Assembly (NCBI GenBank): GCA_016871615.1
Contig: VHCX01000015.1
Span: 1 to 61,096, forward strand
DNA length: 61,096 nt
Origin: Verrucomicrobiota bacterium
Lineage (GTDB): Bacteria > Verrucomicrobiota > Verrucomicrobiia > Limisphaerales > UBA9464
Reading direction: 5' to 3'
Positions 60,847 through 61,096 of this stretch are shown one piece after another; positions within the stretch are counted from its first letter, which is position 1, and every line of letters starts with the position of its first letter. The notes below the pieces were generated by a model that searched no databases, was not told the origin of the DNA, and saw only the letters and a program-made list of their open reading frames with translations. A program made the translations under genes and the position numbers.

Positions 60847-61096
60847 ATGCGCACCCGATCCCTTTCCGATCTTCTGGCGAGCCTCCTGGCTGCAAGCCTG
60901 CTCACCACCGCCGCCGTTGCCCTCCAGGCTGCCGACCTTTCGAAACCGGGGCGCCGGATCCTCGCCGCCGATGATTCCACCCGCCGCCTGGCGATCATCG
61001 CTCCCGATGGTTCCTTCGAATGGGAGATCCCCGTCACAGCCATCCACGATGCGCACGTGTTGCCGAATGGCCATGTGCTGCTCCAGCAGGGATGGA
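60847..61096 (+). CDS. Start of an exported protein, possibly a beta-propeller; cut by the window edge
   Basis: From the ATG at 60847 the first 83 residues are visible. A signal peptide (LLASLLAASLLTTAAVALQA) is followed by RRILAADDSTRRLAIIAPDG, SFEWEIPVTAIHDAH and VLPNGHVLLQQGW. The xxPDGxxxWE and HDxxxLPNGHxL patterns are typical of PQQ-like or arylsulfotransferase-type beta-propellers of Planctomycetes and Verrucomicrobia. The rest lies beyond the window, so the family is tentative. Confidence 0.65.
   Translation, partial: MRTRSLSDLLASLLAASLLTTAAVALQAADLSKPGRRILAADDSTRRLAIIAPDGSFEWEIPVTAIHDAHVLPNGHVLLQQGW

Overview
The window is GC-rich bacterial chromosome, most likely from a verrucomicrobial lineage; this is an inference from gene content, not a marker-gene placement. 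The pointers are an operon of a PSCyt/DUF1549/DUF1553 protein, a sulfatase and a Tat-type DUF1501 protein (typical of Planctomycetes and Verrucomicrobia), a stand-alone pseudopilin-type secreted protein, a Tat-exported Gfo/Idh oxidoreductase, and a DUF4912 + GH57 gene pair. Almost every gene is intact and tightly packed, so this is mainly core chromosome with a few decayed spots.

Layout. 1-2.75 kb: a broken ABC-ATPase C-terminal fragment, initiator tRNA-Met with its own promoter and terminator, a secreted hypothetical protein, metF, and a gene-free stretch with short repeats. 2.75-13 kb: Gfo/Idh oxidoreductase, fatty acid desaturase, gcvT, and the three-gene PSCyt/PSD1-sulfatase-DUF1501 operon on the minus strand. 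13-18.7 kb: a five-gene co-directional unit made of a SIS-domain protein with a long charged tail, purU, a short MetE-like methyltransferase, an MBL-fold hydrolase and a lysine 2,3-aminomutase. 19-29.5 kb: rplA-rplJ-rplL-rpoB-rpoC, without rplK or nusG in front. 29.9-33 kb: DUF4912 protein and GH57 branching enzyme. 33-40.1 kb: pseudopilin-like protein, small lipoprotein, FG-GAP/ASPIC protein and a large SNF2 helicase. 40.2-43.4 kb is the accessory-looking part: CotH kinase-like protein, an orphan ORF, a VapBC-type toxin-antitoxin pair and a decayed RHS gene. 43.5-49.5 kb: prmC, murA, two small proteins, EamA transporter, cyclophilin, Nudix hydrolase and an orphan iscX. 49.5-56 kb: a 13-bp tandem repeat, tRNA-His, larA, rho, mdh and bioB. 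56-61 kb: a hybrid histidine kinase split by an in-frame TAG, an MBOAT/SGNH acylation pair and the start of a secreted protein.

How the genes connect. One-carbon and methionine metabolism recurs (metF, gcvT, purU, MetE-like), and the MetE-like protein lacks the N-terminal half of classical MetE. Glycan-related functions recur too (sulfatase, GH57, SIS, MBOAT, murA). The two most checkable oddities are the TAG that splits the hybrid kinase exactly between its G1 and G2 boxes, and an initiator tRNA that has A29:U41 in place of the first of the three conserved anticodon-stem G:C pairs.

Limits: functions come from motif recognition by eye; no database searches, structure predictions or alignments were run. 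Promoter and terminator calls rest on consensus matching and inverted repeats only.
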